Source of the DNA: Legionella genomosp. 1 | Lineage (GTDB): Bacteria > Pseudomonadota > Gammaproteobacteria > Legionellales > Legionellaceae | Reading direction: 5' to 3' | Assembly (NCBI GenBank): GCA_945878975.1 | Contig: CAMCUM010000004.1 | Location: forward strand, 1 to 64,000 | Length of the DNA: 64,000 bases | In this document: positions 29,286-37,393 of the stretch, one piece after another | Layout: each line of letters opens with the position of its first letter | How positions within the stretch are numbered: position 1 is the stretch's first letter | Made by a program: the position numbers and the translations under genes | The notes under the pieces: generated by a model | Databases searched by the model: none | What the model was told of the DNA's origin: nothing | Seen by the model: only the letters and a program-made list of their open reading frames with translations

Positions 29286-29300
29286 TTTTGGCGCGGTCTT

Positions 29301-29978
29301 ATGCATCCTCATATCAAACGATTGTATCAACATTTGGGTTATGAATTTCATCATAAGCCCTATTTACGCCAAGCGCTGACACATTGTAGTGTCGGCGAAA
29401 AAAACTATGAGCGCTTAGAGTTTCTTGGGGACTCCATCTTAAATTTGGTCATTTCCAATGCCTTGTATCATCAGTACCCGCAACTTTCTGAAGGACAATT
29501 GAGTCGCTTACGTGCTTTTTTGGTCAACGGCGACATGCTGGCTGACATTGCCTTAGAAATTGATCTAGGTGAATATTTATTACTGGGACAAGGAGAGCTC
29601 AAAAGTGGCGGGTTTCGGCGGCGCTCTATTTTAGCCGACGCATTAGAAGCAATATTTGCCGCCATCTTATTGGACAGCGACTTTGCACACGCTCAGCAAG
29701 TCATTCTATTTTTATACAAAGACCGCTTAAATGATGAAACTTTAGATGCCAATTCGAAGGATGCCAAAACGCAGCTTCAAGAGTTCTTGCAAGCACAGAA
29801 ACACCCTTTGCCCAAATACAGCGTCAAAAAAATCATTGGCGAAGAGCATGATCAAATTTTCCATATCATTTGTCATCAAACGACCTTGAACCTCTCAACA
29901 GAAGGCAACGGAGAAACACGCAGAAAGGCAGAACAAGTCGCAGCAAAATTAATGTTAGAGCAATTAAAATCGGCTTAA
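29301..29978 (+). CDS. rnc: Ribonuclease III
   Basis: This double-strand-specific endonuclease processes rRNA precursors and regulates mRNAs. The 225-aa protein has the signature ERLEFLGDSILNLVISNAL, the second acidic cluster ADALEAIFAAILLD (catalytic Glu), and a C-terminal dsRNA-binding domain (AKTQLQEFLQAQKHPLPKY and GNGETRRKAEQVAAKLML). It starts 15 bp after lepB. The era gene that usually follows rnc is missing; a convergent hypothetical gene is there instead. The many palindromic repeats in transcribed gaps are potential substrates. Confidence 0.96.
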   Translation: MHPHIKRLYQHLGYEFHHKPYLRQALTHCSVGEKNYERLEFLGDSILNLVISNALYHQYPQLSEGQLSRLRAFLVNGDMLADIALEIDLGEYLLLGQGELKSGGFRRRSILADALEAIFAAILLDSDFAHAQQVILFLYKDRLNDETLDANSKDAKTQLQEFLQAQKHPLPKYSVKKIIGEEHDQIFHIICHQTTLNLSTEGNGETRRKAEQVAAKLMLEQLKSA

Positions 29979-30058
29979 AAAATAGCGATGCTCGTTTCAC
30001 TCAAGTGTAGGTTAGGACTTGGCCCAAACTACATTTGATATTTGCCCACCAAGAATTG

Positions 30059-30409
30059 TCAGATCATCACTCGCACAAATCTTTCCCAACAAGTCTCGAT
30101 AGGCTGGCCAAGTGGCTCAATATCTATCGTAAATTCCATCTCAGCATGTGCTTTCAACGCCTGCATACCAAGATAGATACCATATCCCACTATTCCAGCA
30201 CCGGCAACCACCAAACCCAACCCTGTCATGGTCGCACCTGCAAGGAGCGCCAAACAAACGCCTAAAGTTATCAAACCCAAACCTGACAAAATACAAGGGC
30301 CACTTGCTCTTTCAAAAACAGTGTAAGAAGGAAGCTCGGCGCGCGCCATCTCATCATACATACGTGAACGCGCTGAATGATCTGGAAAAAATTTATTTTT
30401 AATAGTCAT
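30059..30409 (-). CDS. Hypothetical 116-aa small membrane protein
   Basis: No family is recognised. The N-terminal ~40 residues are charged (MTIKNKFFPDHSARSRMYDE). Two closely spaced Gly-rich hydrophobic segments follow, at about residues 40-62 and 62-85 (LITLGVCLALLAGATMTG, LGLVVAGAGIVGYGIYLG), and then a soluble tail. The hairpin of two short helices resembles the tail of the 371-aa protein at 61742. Codon use and AT content resemble the accessory genes rather than rnc. It is monocistronic and convergent with rnc. Confidence 0.6.
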   Translation of the reverse strand: MTIKNKFFPDHSARSRMYDEMARAELPSYTVFERASGPCILSGLGLITLGVCLALLAGATMTGLGLVVAGAGIVGYGIYLGMQALKAHAEMEFTIDIEPLGQPIETCWERFVRVMI

Positions 30410-30483
30410 ACACCCACCTCAAAATGCTTAAATATTAAACAATAAATTTATATAAAAGTCAATAAATTACGCAAAACATTCCG

Positions 30484-30540
30484 CGACTTTAGCCATTTTA
30501 TCCCAAAGGGCGAACGGCTCTAAGAAAATGGCTAAAGTCG
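30484..30540. repeat. 16-bp perfect inverted repeat
   Basis: CGACTTTAGCCATTTT and its exact inverse complement flank a 25-base centre. Similar half-sites (CGACTTTAGCGATTT near 39080, GGTTAAGTCGAG near 39827) occur elsewhere. It lies in the 339-bp gap between the two small membrane protein genes; the rest of that gap holds a MITE copy and a promoter, listed separately. Confidence 0.75.
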
Positions 30541-30568
30541 AGCATTCTATTTTTGCTTGCTTATTCGT

Positions 30569-30646
30569 TAAGGCTTGTCAACAACACATCTTCAGAAGCC
30601 CTGCATTCCATGGGACATAGAAATATGAGTTGTCAACGACCCCTAG
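30569..30646. repeat. MITE-like element, GGGTCTGTTGACA family (diverged short copy)
   Basis: The left part, ACACATCTTCAGAAGCCC, matches the interior of the copy at 35962 (TTCATCTGCAGAAGCCCC), and the right end, GAGTTGTCAACGACCCCTA, matches the family end. The left terminus is rearranged (AGGCTTGTCAACAAC). It is about 78 bp and noncoding. Confidence 0.6.
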
Positions 30647-30704
30647 AGACTGGGCGAACAACCAAGATAGACGCTCAAAATCAAGTCCAGACTGTTACTT
30701 AATA

Positions 30705-30713
30705 TGCTATAAT
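30705..30713 (+). promoter_or_regulatory. Extended -10 promoter of the 131-aa gene
   Basis: TGCTATAAT is a consensus extended -10. No good -35 was seen at the expected distance. The ATG at 30749 is 35 bases downstream of the hexamer. The gene at 37394 has the same motif at the same distance. Confidence 0.6.
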
Positions 30714-30748
30714 GATTAAATGATAGTCAAATTAAATGGAGAATAATC

Positions 30749-31144
30749 ATGGATGAAAAAAGAACATATGTAGGAGCAGCTGTAGAAACAGTTGCAGAAG
30801 TGATTCAAGCGCCTCTCAAAATAGTTGGAGGTCTCATAAAAGAAACAGCTAATTTAGTACTAGCAACTGGTGTATTAGTCGATAATGCTGCTACCCTAGT
30901 TGGTAACGTGAGTCGTGTTGCGTCAAATATAATAGGACTTGCTTTGCCTGGACAGGGTTTACTACGCACCATCACTGACCCAATAAACAAAGTCGCTACG
31001 GCTGGGGCTGTCGCATTATCTAGTGTTGGGAGTACTGCTTCAAATAGTAGTGTATTTTCGCCCAAAAACAAGTCAGTTCAGAGCGCTATTAAAGGTACAA
31101 CCCACCCTGAGCATCGAGAACACAAAGGCCCCACAAACACCTAG
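30749..31144 (+). CDS. Hypothetical 131-aa amphipathic protein
   Basis: No family is recognised. The first ~95 residues are rich in Ala, Val, Gly and small residues with a helical, weakly hydrophobic pattern (AVETVAEVIQAPLKIVGGLIKE, NIIGLALPGQGLL), which suggests membrane association or coiled packing without a clear transmembrane helix. The last ~35 residues are polar and His/Lys-rich (GTTHPEHREHKGPTNT). The ATG has GGAG at good spacing and a consensus extended -10 promoter upstream, so it is probably expressed. It is monocistronic and convergent with the DUF1840 gene. A secreted effector or a repeat-region product are both possible. Confidence 0.6.
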   Translation: MDEKRTYVGAAVETVAEVIQAPLKIVGGLIKETANLVLATGVLVDNAATLVGNVSRVASNIIGLALPGQGLLRTITDPINKVATAGAVALSSVGSTASNSSVFSPKNKSVQSAIKGTTHPEHREHKGPTNT

Positions 31145-31169
31145 TTCTATCGGCACAAACAACGCAACC

Positions 31170-31475
31170 TTATTCCCACAACACATCACAATGTTTATCG
31201 ACTGCTGCTTGTAACAAAGCCAATAATGGCAAAGCACGATGTTTCAAGCTGATGTCTGATTCTGTATCTCGCTTCTCTTGCTCCGCAGGTAACTGAGGCT
31301 GCTGCTGCTCGCTTTCTACCGCTTTGGACAATAATGCCAAAGCTTGGGCCACATCTTCGGCCAAGATAGCCCCTGGTATGCGCCCAGATTGCCCCATCAT
31401 GGTTAATAAACGCTGGGCTATATGCCCAAAAAAGGTAAGCGATTCATATGCCTCTGTTTTGAATGTGACTAACAT
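31170..31475 (-). CDS. DUF1840 domain protein
   Basis: The 101-aa protein matches DUF1840, a family of small cytoplasmic proteins of unknown function in beta- and gammaproteobacteria. MLVTFKTEA starts it, followed by IAQRLLTMMGQSGRIPGAILAEDVAQAL, and it ends with ALPLLALLQAAVD...DVLWE; only the middle linker varies (a Gln/Glu-rich stretch here). It is read from the same strand as gltX, 36 bp downstream, and probably shares its transcript. Confidence 0.9.
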   Translation of the reverse strand: MLVTFKTEAYESLTFFGHIAQRLLTMMGQSGRIPGAILAEDVAQALALLSKAVESEQQQPQLPAEQEKRDTESDISLKHRALPLLALLQAAVDKHCDVLWE

Positions 31476-31511
31476 CTTAGTCTCCGTAATTTATATTTCT
31501 CAGGGGGACAG

Positions 31512-32906
31512 TTATCGTTTCATCTCGGTTACACTGTCTAATCTATCCAACACACGTTGTTTACCAATTAACTCTAGCGTCGCATCAATGGACGGCGACA
31601 TCGTGGAGCCCGTTACTGCTACGCGCAAAGGCTGCGCTAATTGGCCAAAACCTATTTTCTGCTCTTTCACCACATCTTTTAGGCAATGGTGGATACCTTC
31701 TCGTTGCCATTGCGGTAAAACTTGTAAATATGTTTTGAGCATACGTAATATATCCAACGCGGCAGGTGTCAAATGAGCAGTAACTGCTTCCGCATCATAC
31801 ACGACGTCATCCCCATAAAAATAACGACTTTTATCTCGCAACTCTATCAAAGTTTTAGACCGATCGGCTTGCAATGCCACCACATCTGCCAAAGGAGGGC
31901 CTTGACTCAGATCAATCCCTGCTTTCACAAAATATCCTTCCAACGTCTTAGCAAGATCCGCGGGCGAATCGTGCTTGATATAATGCTGATTCAACCATAA
32001 TAATTTATCATAATTAAACCCTGATACGCCGCGACTGACCGCGGACAAATCAAAAGCCTCTATCATTTGCTGCAAAGAAAAGATCTCCTGATCTCCATGC
32101 GACCAACCCAAACGCACTAAATAATTGAGGAGCGCATGAGGTAAAAACCCCTCTTCTTTAAATTCTAAGACCGATACTGCACCATGCCGTTTCGATAAGC
32201 GCTTACCATCCTCACCTAAAATCATCGGCAAATGAGCAAACTCTGGGATAGGTGCTTCCAATGCTTGATATAAATTAATTTGGCGGGGCGTGTTATTCAA
32301 ATGGTCATCCCCACGAATCACATGCGTGATCTGCATATCCCAGTCATCTACGACCACTGCAAAATTGTAAGTAGGATGCCCATCCGAACGTAAAATAATC
32401 AAATCATCTAATTCTTGATTATCCACACTGATTGATCCGTATACTTTGTCTTGAAAATGCACCACTCCTTGTGCAGGATTCCGAAACCGAACCACACAAG
32501 GTCCATCCTTTTCTTGTAGATCACGTTCGCGACAATGTCCATCATAACGAGGTTTCAATTTTGCCGACAATTGCTGTTCCCGTAATGCTTCCAAACGTTC
32601 ATGAGAACAAGAACAACGATAGGCTTGCCCTTTTTGCAGCAATTGCTCAACAACGTCTAAATAGCGCGGATACCGCTGGGTTTGAAAAACCAGTTCGCCA
32701 TCATAATCCAAGCCAAGCCAAGCCATCCCGTCCAAAATAGTGGCTACCGAAGCTTGCGTCGACCGTTCTTGGTCCGTATCTTCAATTCGCAACATAAATT
32801 TGCCATGATGATGCCGCGCAAACAACCAAGAATACAGGGCCGTCCTAACACCACCAACGTGCAACATGCCGGTTGGACTGGGCGCAAATCGTGTTCGTAC
32901 TTGCAT
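31512..32906 (-). CDS. gltX: Glutamyl-tRNA synthetase
   Basis: The class I synthetase charges tRNA-Glu. The 464-aa protein has the RFAPSPTGMLHVGG start, where the HIGH motif reads LHVGG; the zinc-type cysteine cluster CSCSHERLEAL; VIRGDDHLNNTPRQI; and the KMSKS-like KRLSKRHGA near residue 240. Length is as expected. It lies upstream of the DUF1840 gene and divergent from the hybrid kinase. Confidence 0.96.
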   Translation of the reverse strand: MQVRTRFAPSPTGMLHVGGVRTALYSWLFARHHHGKFMLRIEDTDQERSTQASVATILDGMAWLGLDYDGELVFQTQRYPRYLDVVEQLLQKGQAYRCSCSHERLEALREQQLSAKLKPRYDGHCRERDLQEKDGPCVVRFRNPAQGVVHFQDKVYGSISVDNQELDDLIILRSDGHPTYNFAVVVDDWDMQITHVIRGDDHLNNTPRQINLYQALEAPIPEFAHLPMILGEDGKRLSKRHGAVSVLEFKEEGFLPHALLNYLVRLGWSHGDQEIFSLQQMIEAFDLSAVSRGVSGFNYDKLLWLNQHYIKHDSPADLAKTLEGYFVKAGIDLSQGPPLADVVALQADRSKTLIELRDKSRYFYGDDVVYDAEAVTAHLTPAALDILRMLKTYLQVLPQWQREGIHHCLKDVVKEQKIGFGQLAQPLRVAVTGSTMSPSIDATLELIGKQRVLDRLDSVTEMKR

Positions 32907-32959
32907 TCACATCCTCTCATTTTCAATCGTGTAATCGTCAGGTATACTAGCACAAATTT

Positions 32960-33046
32960 CGGGTCTGTTGACAATTCTACTAGCTTGACCAGATTGCCCC
33001 CCCACGTCAATCTGGTCAAACTAGCGATTTACAAACAACCCCTAGG
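32960..33046. repeat. MITE-like element, GGGTCTGTTGACA family
   Basis: It starts with GGGTCTGTTGACAATTC and ends with a diverged inverse end (TTACAAACAACCCCTAG). Inside is a further inverted repeat (ACTAGCTTGACCAGATTG / CAATCTGGTCAAACTAG). It lies in the divergent gap between gltX and the hybrid kinase, 44 bp before the kinase start. Confidence 0.7.
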
Positions 33047-33090
33047 GTCTATAGAAACTGCCCTCGGCTACTAACTATAAGAATAAGCCT

Positions 33091-35853
33091 GTGAAAAAAC
33101 TTAGCATTCGCAATCAACTTAGATTAATAGCCTTGGCGCCAGTGCTCTGTCTTGCACTATTATATGCACTGTTCTATGAGCATCAGTATCAATTGAATGT
33201 CAAACAACAAGTAACCCGTTTGGGCAAAGCATATATCAGTCAATTGCTCACCATAGAGCAGCTCCATCATCAACCTGGCAGTAAATCATTACAAGCTTCT
33301 CTGGATTTGGTGCATTTCAATTCAGAAATTAATGAGGTTGCCTTCTACGACACCCAAGGTCAACTGATCGCATCACACGGCGGCCATCCTTGGCATTATC
33401 TCACCAAAAAGCAAAGACACATGGGCACTAGTCCTCACCAGACGTTGTATTCGATCCAATTTATCGTTCCAATTCCACAAACCTATTGCGCCAATCACGC
33501 TGTGAATCCGGACCCTAAATCACCGGAGTTGCAACAGTATCATGGTTGGATTTATTTGGATTTAGACAAAAAGTTCCTCTTGATAAAACATTATCAAATG
33601 GTGTTTTCGACATTGGCCATTGTCATGCTATGTATGATTATTGGCTTGATTGGTCATTATTTTTTAGCAAAAAATATTTATGCACCTATCTTACGCTTAT
33701 ATCGCAATATGGAACGAATTTTACGTCAAGAGTATGATGTCACATTTGATACCAACAAAAACGATGAATTAGGTATCATTGAGCAAGGATGCGCGCAACT
33801 ACAACAAAATTATTTAAGCGCGACCCAAGAGTATAACCAACAACTTGAAACGACCACCCATGATTTACAACAAAGCCTCGAACTCTTGGAAGTCAGAAAC
33901 ATAGAACTGAGTTTAGAGAAAAAAAAGATGGAAGAAAAAACTCGCAATAAATCAGAATTTTTAGCAAGCATGAGTCATGAAATCCGCACACCGATGAATG
34001 GCGTCATCGGTTTTACGAATGTGTTGCTCGATACTCAACTTGATAATTTGCAGTTGGATTATGTCAAAACCATTCAATCTTCGGCCCATGATCTCTTAGT
34101 CATTATCAATGATATTTTGGATTACTCTAAAATTGATGCAGGGAAACTCCATCTGGACCACATTCCTGTCAATTTGCGCGGGTGTATTGACGAAGTGGTT
34201 GCCATGATAGCGCAAACTGCGCACAAAAAAAATATTGATTTGATTCCTATCACCGCGGTCTCAGTGCCCAAAACCGTATTAGGCGATCCTTGGCGTATCA
34301 AGCAAATCATCAGTAATTTGATATCAAATGCGGTAAAATTTACCGATGTCGGTCATGTATTAATCCGCACGCACATAGCAGAAGAAACACGTCAGCATTA
34401 CACCATTGTATTTTCTATTTCTGATACAGGCGTTGGCATTGCAGAGCAAGACCAAACCACCCTATTTCAAGCATTTCATCAAGTAGATAGCATGCCCAAC
34501 CGGCGGCACGGCGGCTCAGGTTTGGGCTTGGTTATTTGTAAAAAATTAGTGGATCATATGCAAGGTCAAATTACGATCCAATCCGAATCCAATAAAGGCG
34601 CAGTATTCACCGTACGTCTCAAATTGGAAAAATTACTGCCCTATGAAAATGAAAAGCAACAAACACCGCTGGCACCAAGCATCAAAGCCTTATGTTTCGA
34701 TGAACACGCCTTACATCTAGAAGCATTGTGCGCGGGACTGAATTATCTAGGTGTGACATCTGAAGCAGTCTCTGATTATCATCAATTATCTACGCTACTC
34801 AACACACAAACTCACTATGACTTAGCATTCATAGCCATGCAGCCCCATCAGCAAGAAACCATTGCAGCGTTGATGCAAGATCGGATGATTCCTTGGGTAC
34901 TGATATCCAAAACATATATTAAAGACTACACACTCCTGGGTGCCAAAGCGTTATTATTCAAACCCCACAATATTCACAAACTCAATGAAATCTTAGACGC
35001 TATTGTGCTGAAAGGCATGCAGAATCAATACTCAGCCTTCACACCTGTTACCGGACAAGAACTAGGCAAGCTTGGCTCAAAACCACATTTCGAGACAGAT
35101 CTCCCTCATTTGCGCCAATTATTAAGAGAAAAACAAGCGCGCATTCTTATTGCGGAAGACAATCCAATTAGCCGGCGATTACTCAATTCTATCTTAAAAG
35201 ATAGCGCGACCATTGATACCGCCCATGATGGTGAAGAAGCCATCTTAGCTTGTCAAAATCAAGTCTATTCTGTCATTTTATTAGATTTACATATGCCAAA
35301 ATTTAATGGCTTGGAAACTGCCGCGCATATACGTCAACAATCAAGTTTGAATGCACAAATACCCATTATCCTTATCTCAGCCAATGGTCTTGATTTGCAA
35401 CAAACGGATCTCCAAAAAGCTGGCATCAAACTCGCGATTCAAAAGCCGATAGATGAGCAATATTTACTACGCCATCTACTTCACATGATCGCTTCTCCTC
35501 AAAAAACAGCGATAGATTGGTCTGCATGTGTTGCAAAATTATCCGGAAACATTCCCTTGGCAACAGAGTTTTTGGCGGAATTCGTTAAGGAACTCCATAA
35601 AAATAGGATAGAGTTAGTCACCATATTTCATACCAATGACTGTGAAACGCTGGAAAAAGTAGTGCACCAAATTCATGGTGCATGTTGTTTTTGCGGCGTC
35701 TCAGCTTTGCAAAAACAAGCAGCCCATCTTGAGCGCAAATTACGCCAAGCTAAATCAACGGCTGAAGTAGAACAAGATTTTTTACAGTTGCTAGAAGAAA
35801 TGGAAGCTGTTATTACTGAGTATGCCGCGTCCTATCAAATGTCCGTTCCCTAA
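33091..35853 (+). CDS. barA: BarA/LetS-type hybrid histidine kinase
   Basis: This 920-aa tripartite sensor kinase has a first membrane helix (~10-28), a periplasmic domain of about 140 residues, a second helix (~172-195), and a HAMP segment. The HisKA domain carries His296 in FLASMSHEIRTPMNG. The ATPase domain has NLISNAVKFTD and GGSGLGLVICKKL. Next comes a receiver-like domain in which the usual phospho-Asp position reads FIAMQ (no Asp), then a true receiver with Asp732 (ILLDLHMP) and a C-terminal Hpt with His859 (VHQIHGACCFCG). The layout equals E. coli BarA and Legionella LetS, which drive UvrY/LetA and the CsrA switch between replicative and transmissive states. The GTG start follows AAGAATAAG. 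The cognate regulator is not in the window. Confidence 0.92.
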   Translation: MKKLSIRNQLRLIALAPVLCLALLYALFYEHQYQLNVKQQVTRLGKAYISQLLTIEQLHHQPGSKSLQASLDLVHFNSEINEVAFYDTQGQLIASHGGHPWHYLTKKQRHMGTSPHQTLYSIQFIVPIPQTYCANHAVNPDPKSPELQQYHGWIYLDLDKKFLLIKHYQMVFSTLAIVMLCMIIGLIGHYFLAKNIYAPILRLYRNMERILRQEYDVTFDTNKNDELGIIEQGCAQLQQNYLSATQEYNQQLETTTHDLQQSLELLEVRNIELSLEKKKMEEKTRNKSEFLASMSHEIRTPMNGVIGFTNVLLDTQLDNLQLDYVKTIQSSAHDLLVIINDILDYSKIDAGKLHLDHIPVNLRGCIDEVVAMIAQTAHKKNIDLIPITAVSVPKTVLGDPWRIKQIISNLISNAVKFTDVGHVLIRTHIAEETRQHYTIVFSISDTGVGIAEQDQTTLFQAFHQVDSMPNRRHGGSGLGLVICKKLVDHMQGQITIQSESNKGAVFTVRLKLEKLLPYENEKQQTPLAPSIKALCFDEHALHLEALCAGLNYLGVTSEAVSDYHQLSTLLNTQTHYDLAFIAMQPHQQETIAALMQDRMIPWVLISKTYIKDYTLLGAKALLFKPHNIHKLNEILDAIVLKGMQNQYSAFTPVTGQELGKLGSKPHFETDLPHLRQLLREKQARILIAEDNPISRRLLNSILKDSATIDTAHDGEEAILACQNQVYSVILLDLHMPKFNGLETAAHIRQQSSLNAQIPIILISANGLDLQQTDLQKAGIKLAIQKPIDEQYLLRHLLHMIASPQKTAIDWSACVAKLSGNIPLATEFLAEFVKELHKNRIELVTIFHTNDCETLEKVVHQIHGACCFCGVSALQKQAAHLERKLRQAKSTAEVEQDFLQLLEEMEAVITEYAASYQMSVP

Positions 35854-35961
35854 CTGTCTCAGCTCGATGACAGTGAAGAAGCAGACATTTGATGGGTATC
35901 CAAACTGCGGCCGTTAGAGAGCGGAAAATGCAGAGTAGCACAACGCAGTTTCCACAAAATA

Positions 35962-36049
35962 CTAGGGTCTTTGGCAATTCATCTGCAGAAGCCCCGCGTC
36001 CCGGGGCTTGTCGGCGGGACGTAGGGCCCTGAATTGTCAACAGACCCTG
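35962..36049. repeat. MITE-like element, GGGTCTGTTGACA family
   Basis: The left end, TAGGGTCTTTGGCAATTCA, and right end, TGAATTGTCAACAGACCCT, are inverse complements with few mismatches. The 50-base interior is itself a GC-rich hairpin (GCCCCGCGTCCCGGGGC...GGCGGGAC). It ends 29 bp before the pfp start, so it lies in that gene's leader or promoter. Confidence 0.8.
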
Positions 36050-36077
36050 ATGAATTTTATTTATTAAGGACTGATTT

Positions 36078-37328
36078 ATGCCAATTCAAAACGCTCTTTA
36101 TGCCCAATCTGGTGGGGTCACTGCTGTTATCAATGCGTCTGCCTGTGCTGTCATTCAAGCAGCACGCCTCAATCCTGATAAAATTGGGACAGTTTATGCT
36201 GCTCATAATGGCATTATCGGAGCATTACATGAAGAACTCATTGATACCGCACAAGAAACCGATGCTAATATTGCTAAATTGATGCACACGCCTGCAGGTG
36301 CATTTGGTTCCTGTCGGCATAAATTAGCTGCCGACGGACCAGAATTAACACGCCTAATGGACGTATTTCGTGCCCACAATATCGGTTATTTTTTCTATAA
36401 TGGGGGGGGCGATTCACAGGACACAGCCGCTAAAATTGCCGAGTACAGTCAATCCATTGGCTTTCCAATCACTTGTATTGGCATCCCGAAGACCGTTGAC
36501 AATGATTTACCCTTGACCGATGCGTGTCCTGGCTTTGGCTCGGTCGCAAAATATGTGGCGATTTCTACGCGCGAAGCCAGTTTGGATGTGGCATCGATGT
36601 GCGAATCCTCTACGAAAGTATTTATTTTAGAAGTCATGGGACGCCACGCTGGCTGGATTGCCGCCGCTGCTGGTTTGGCTGGAAAACAGGCAAATGAAGC
36701 CCCCCACATCATCTTATTTCCAGAAGTTCCTTTTGATGAAGCCAAATTTTTAAAAAAAGTATCTGAATGCACACGCGATTACGGATATTGTGTGGTGGTT
36801 GCAGCAGAAGGCATCAAAAATCTACAAGGCAAATTTGTAGCAGAAGCAGGTCTGCGTGACGCGTTTGGGCATGCGCAACTTGGCGGTGTTGCTCCCATTT
36901 TGGCACAATTAATCAAAAAAGAATTACGCTTCAAATATCATTGGGCTGTTGCAGATTATTTACAGCGCGCCGCACGACACATTGCGTCTGGAGTGGATCT
37001 AGAGCAAGCATACGCCTTAGGTAGAAAAGCTGTTGATCTTGCACTGAACGGTACTTCCGGTGTCATGCCAATCATCGTGCGCGAACAAGACACCCCCTAT
37101 CGTTGGTCAGTCGGACAGGTCCCCTTATCGGAAGTTGCCAACCAAGAAAAGAAAATGCCCGCAGAATTCATTCGTGAGGATGGCATGGGCATCACAGAGG
37201 CTTGCCGTAAATATTTGCTTCCCTTGATCCAAGGAGAAGCTTATCCTCCTTATCTTGAAGGGATCCCAGACTATATTCAAATCAAACCGAACCTGATCCC
37301 ACAACGTTTGCCGAAATGGGAGCGGTAA
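36078..37328 (+). CDS. pfp: 6-phosphofructokinase, PPi-dependent type
   Basis: The enzyme phosphorylates fructose 6-phosphate; in this subgroup the donor is pyrophosphate and the reaction is reversible. The 416-aa protein has ALYAQSGGVTAVINAS at the N terminus, YNGGGDSQDTAAKI, the substrate motif GIPKTVDNDLPLTD, and EVMGRHAGWIAAAAGL. PKTVDND and the longer chain are seen in PPi-type enzymes of methanotrophs and relatives, whereas ATP-type PfkA has a GGDGS box and ~320 aa. Donor assignment is inferred from these motifs. It is preceded by the hybrid kinase and a MITE and followed by a 541-aa unknown gene. Confidence 0.88.
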   Translation: MPIQNALYAQSGGVTAVINASACAVIQAARLNPDKIGTVYAAHNGIIGALHEELIDTAQETDANIAKLMHTPAGAFGSCRHKLAADGPELTRLMDVFRAHNIGYFFYNGGGDSQDTAAKIAEYSQSIGFPITCIGIPKTVDNDLPLTDACPGFGSVAKYVAISTREASLDVASMCESSTKVFILEVMGRHAGWIAAAAGLAGKQANEAPHIILFPEVPFDEAKFLKKVSECTRDYGYCVVVAAEGIKNLQGKFVAEAGLRDAFGHAQLGGVAPILAQLIKKELRFKYHWAVADYLQRAARHIASGVDLEQAYALGRKAVDLALNGTSGVMPIIVREQDTPYRWSVGQVPLSEVANQEKKMPAEFIREDGMGITEACRKYLLPLIQGEAYPPYLEGIPDYIQIKPNLIPQRLPKWER

Positions 37329-37349
37329 TAACCACTCCCATCAAATATA

Positions 37350-37358
37350 TGTTATAAT
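37350..37358 (+). promoter_or_regulatory. Extended -10 promoter of the 541-aa gene
   Basis: TGTTATAAT matches an extended -10. It ends 35 bases before the ATG at 37394, exactly the spacing seen for the gene at 30749. It lies in the 65-bp gap after pfp; no clear -35 was found. Confidence 0.55.
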
Positions 37359-37393
37359 TAAAGCATATTGTACCTATTTAAACAGGAAATATT

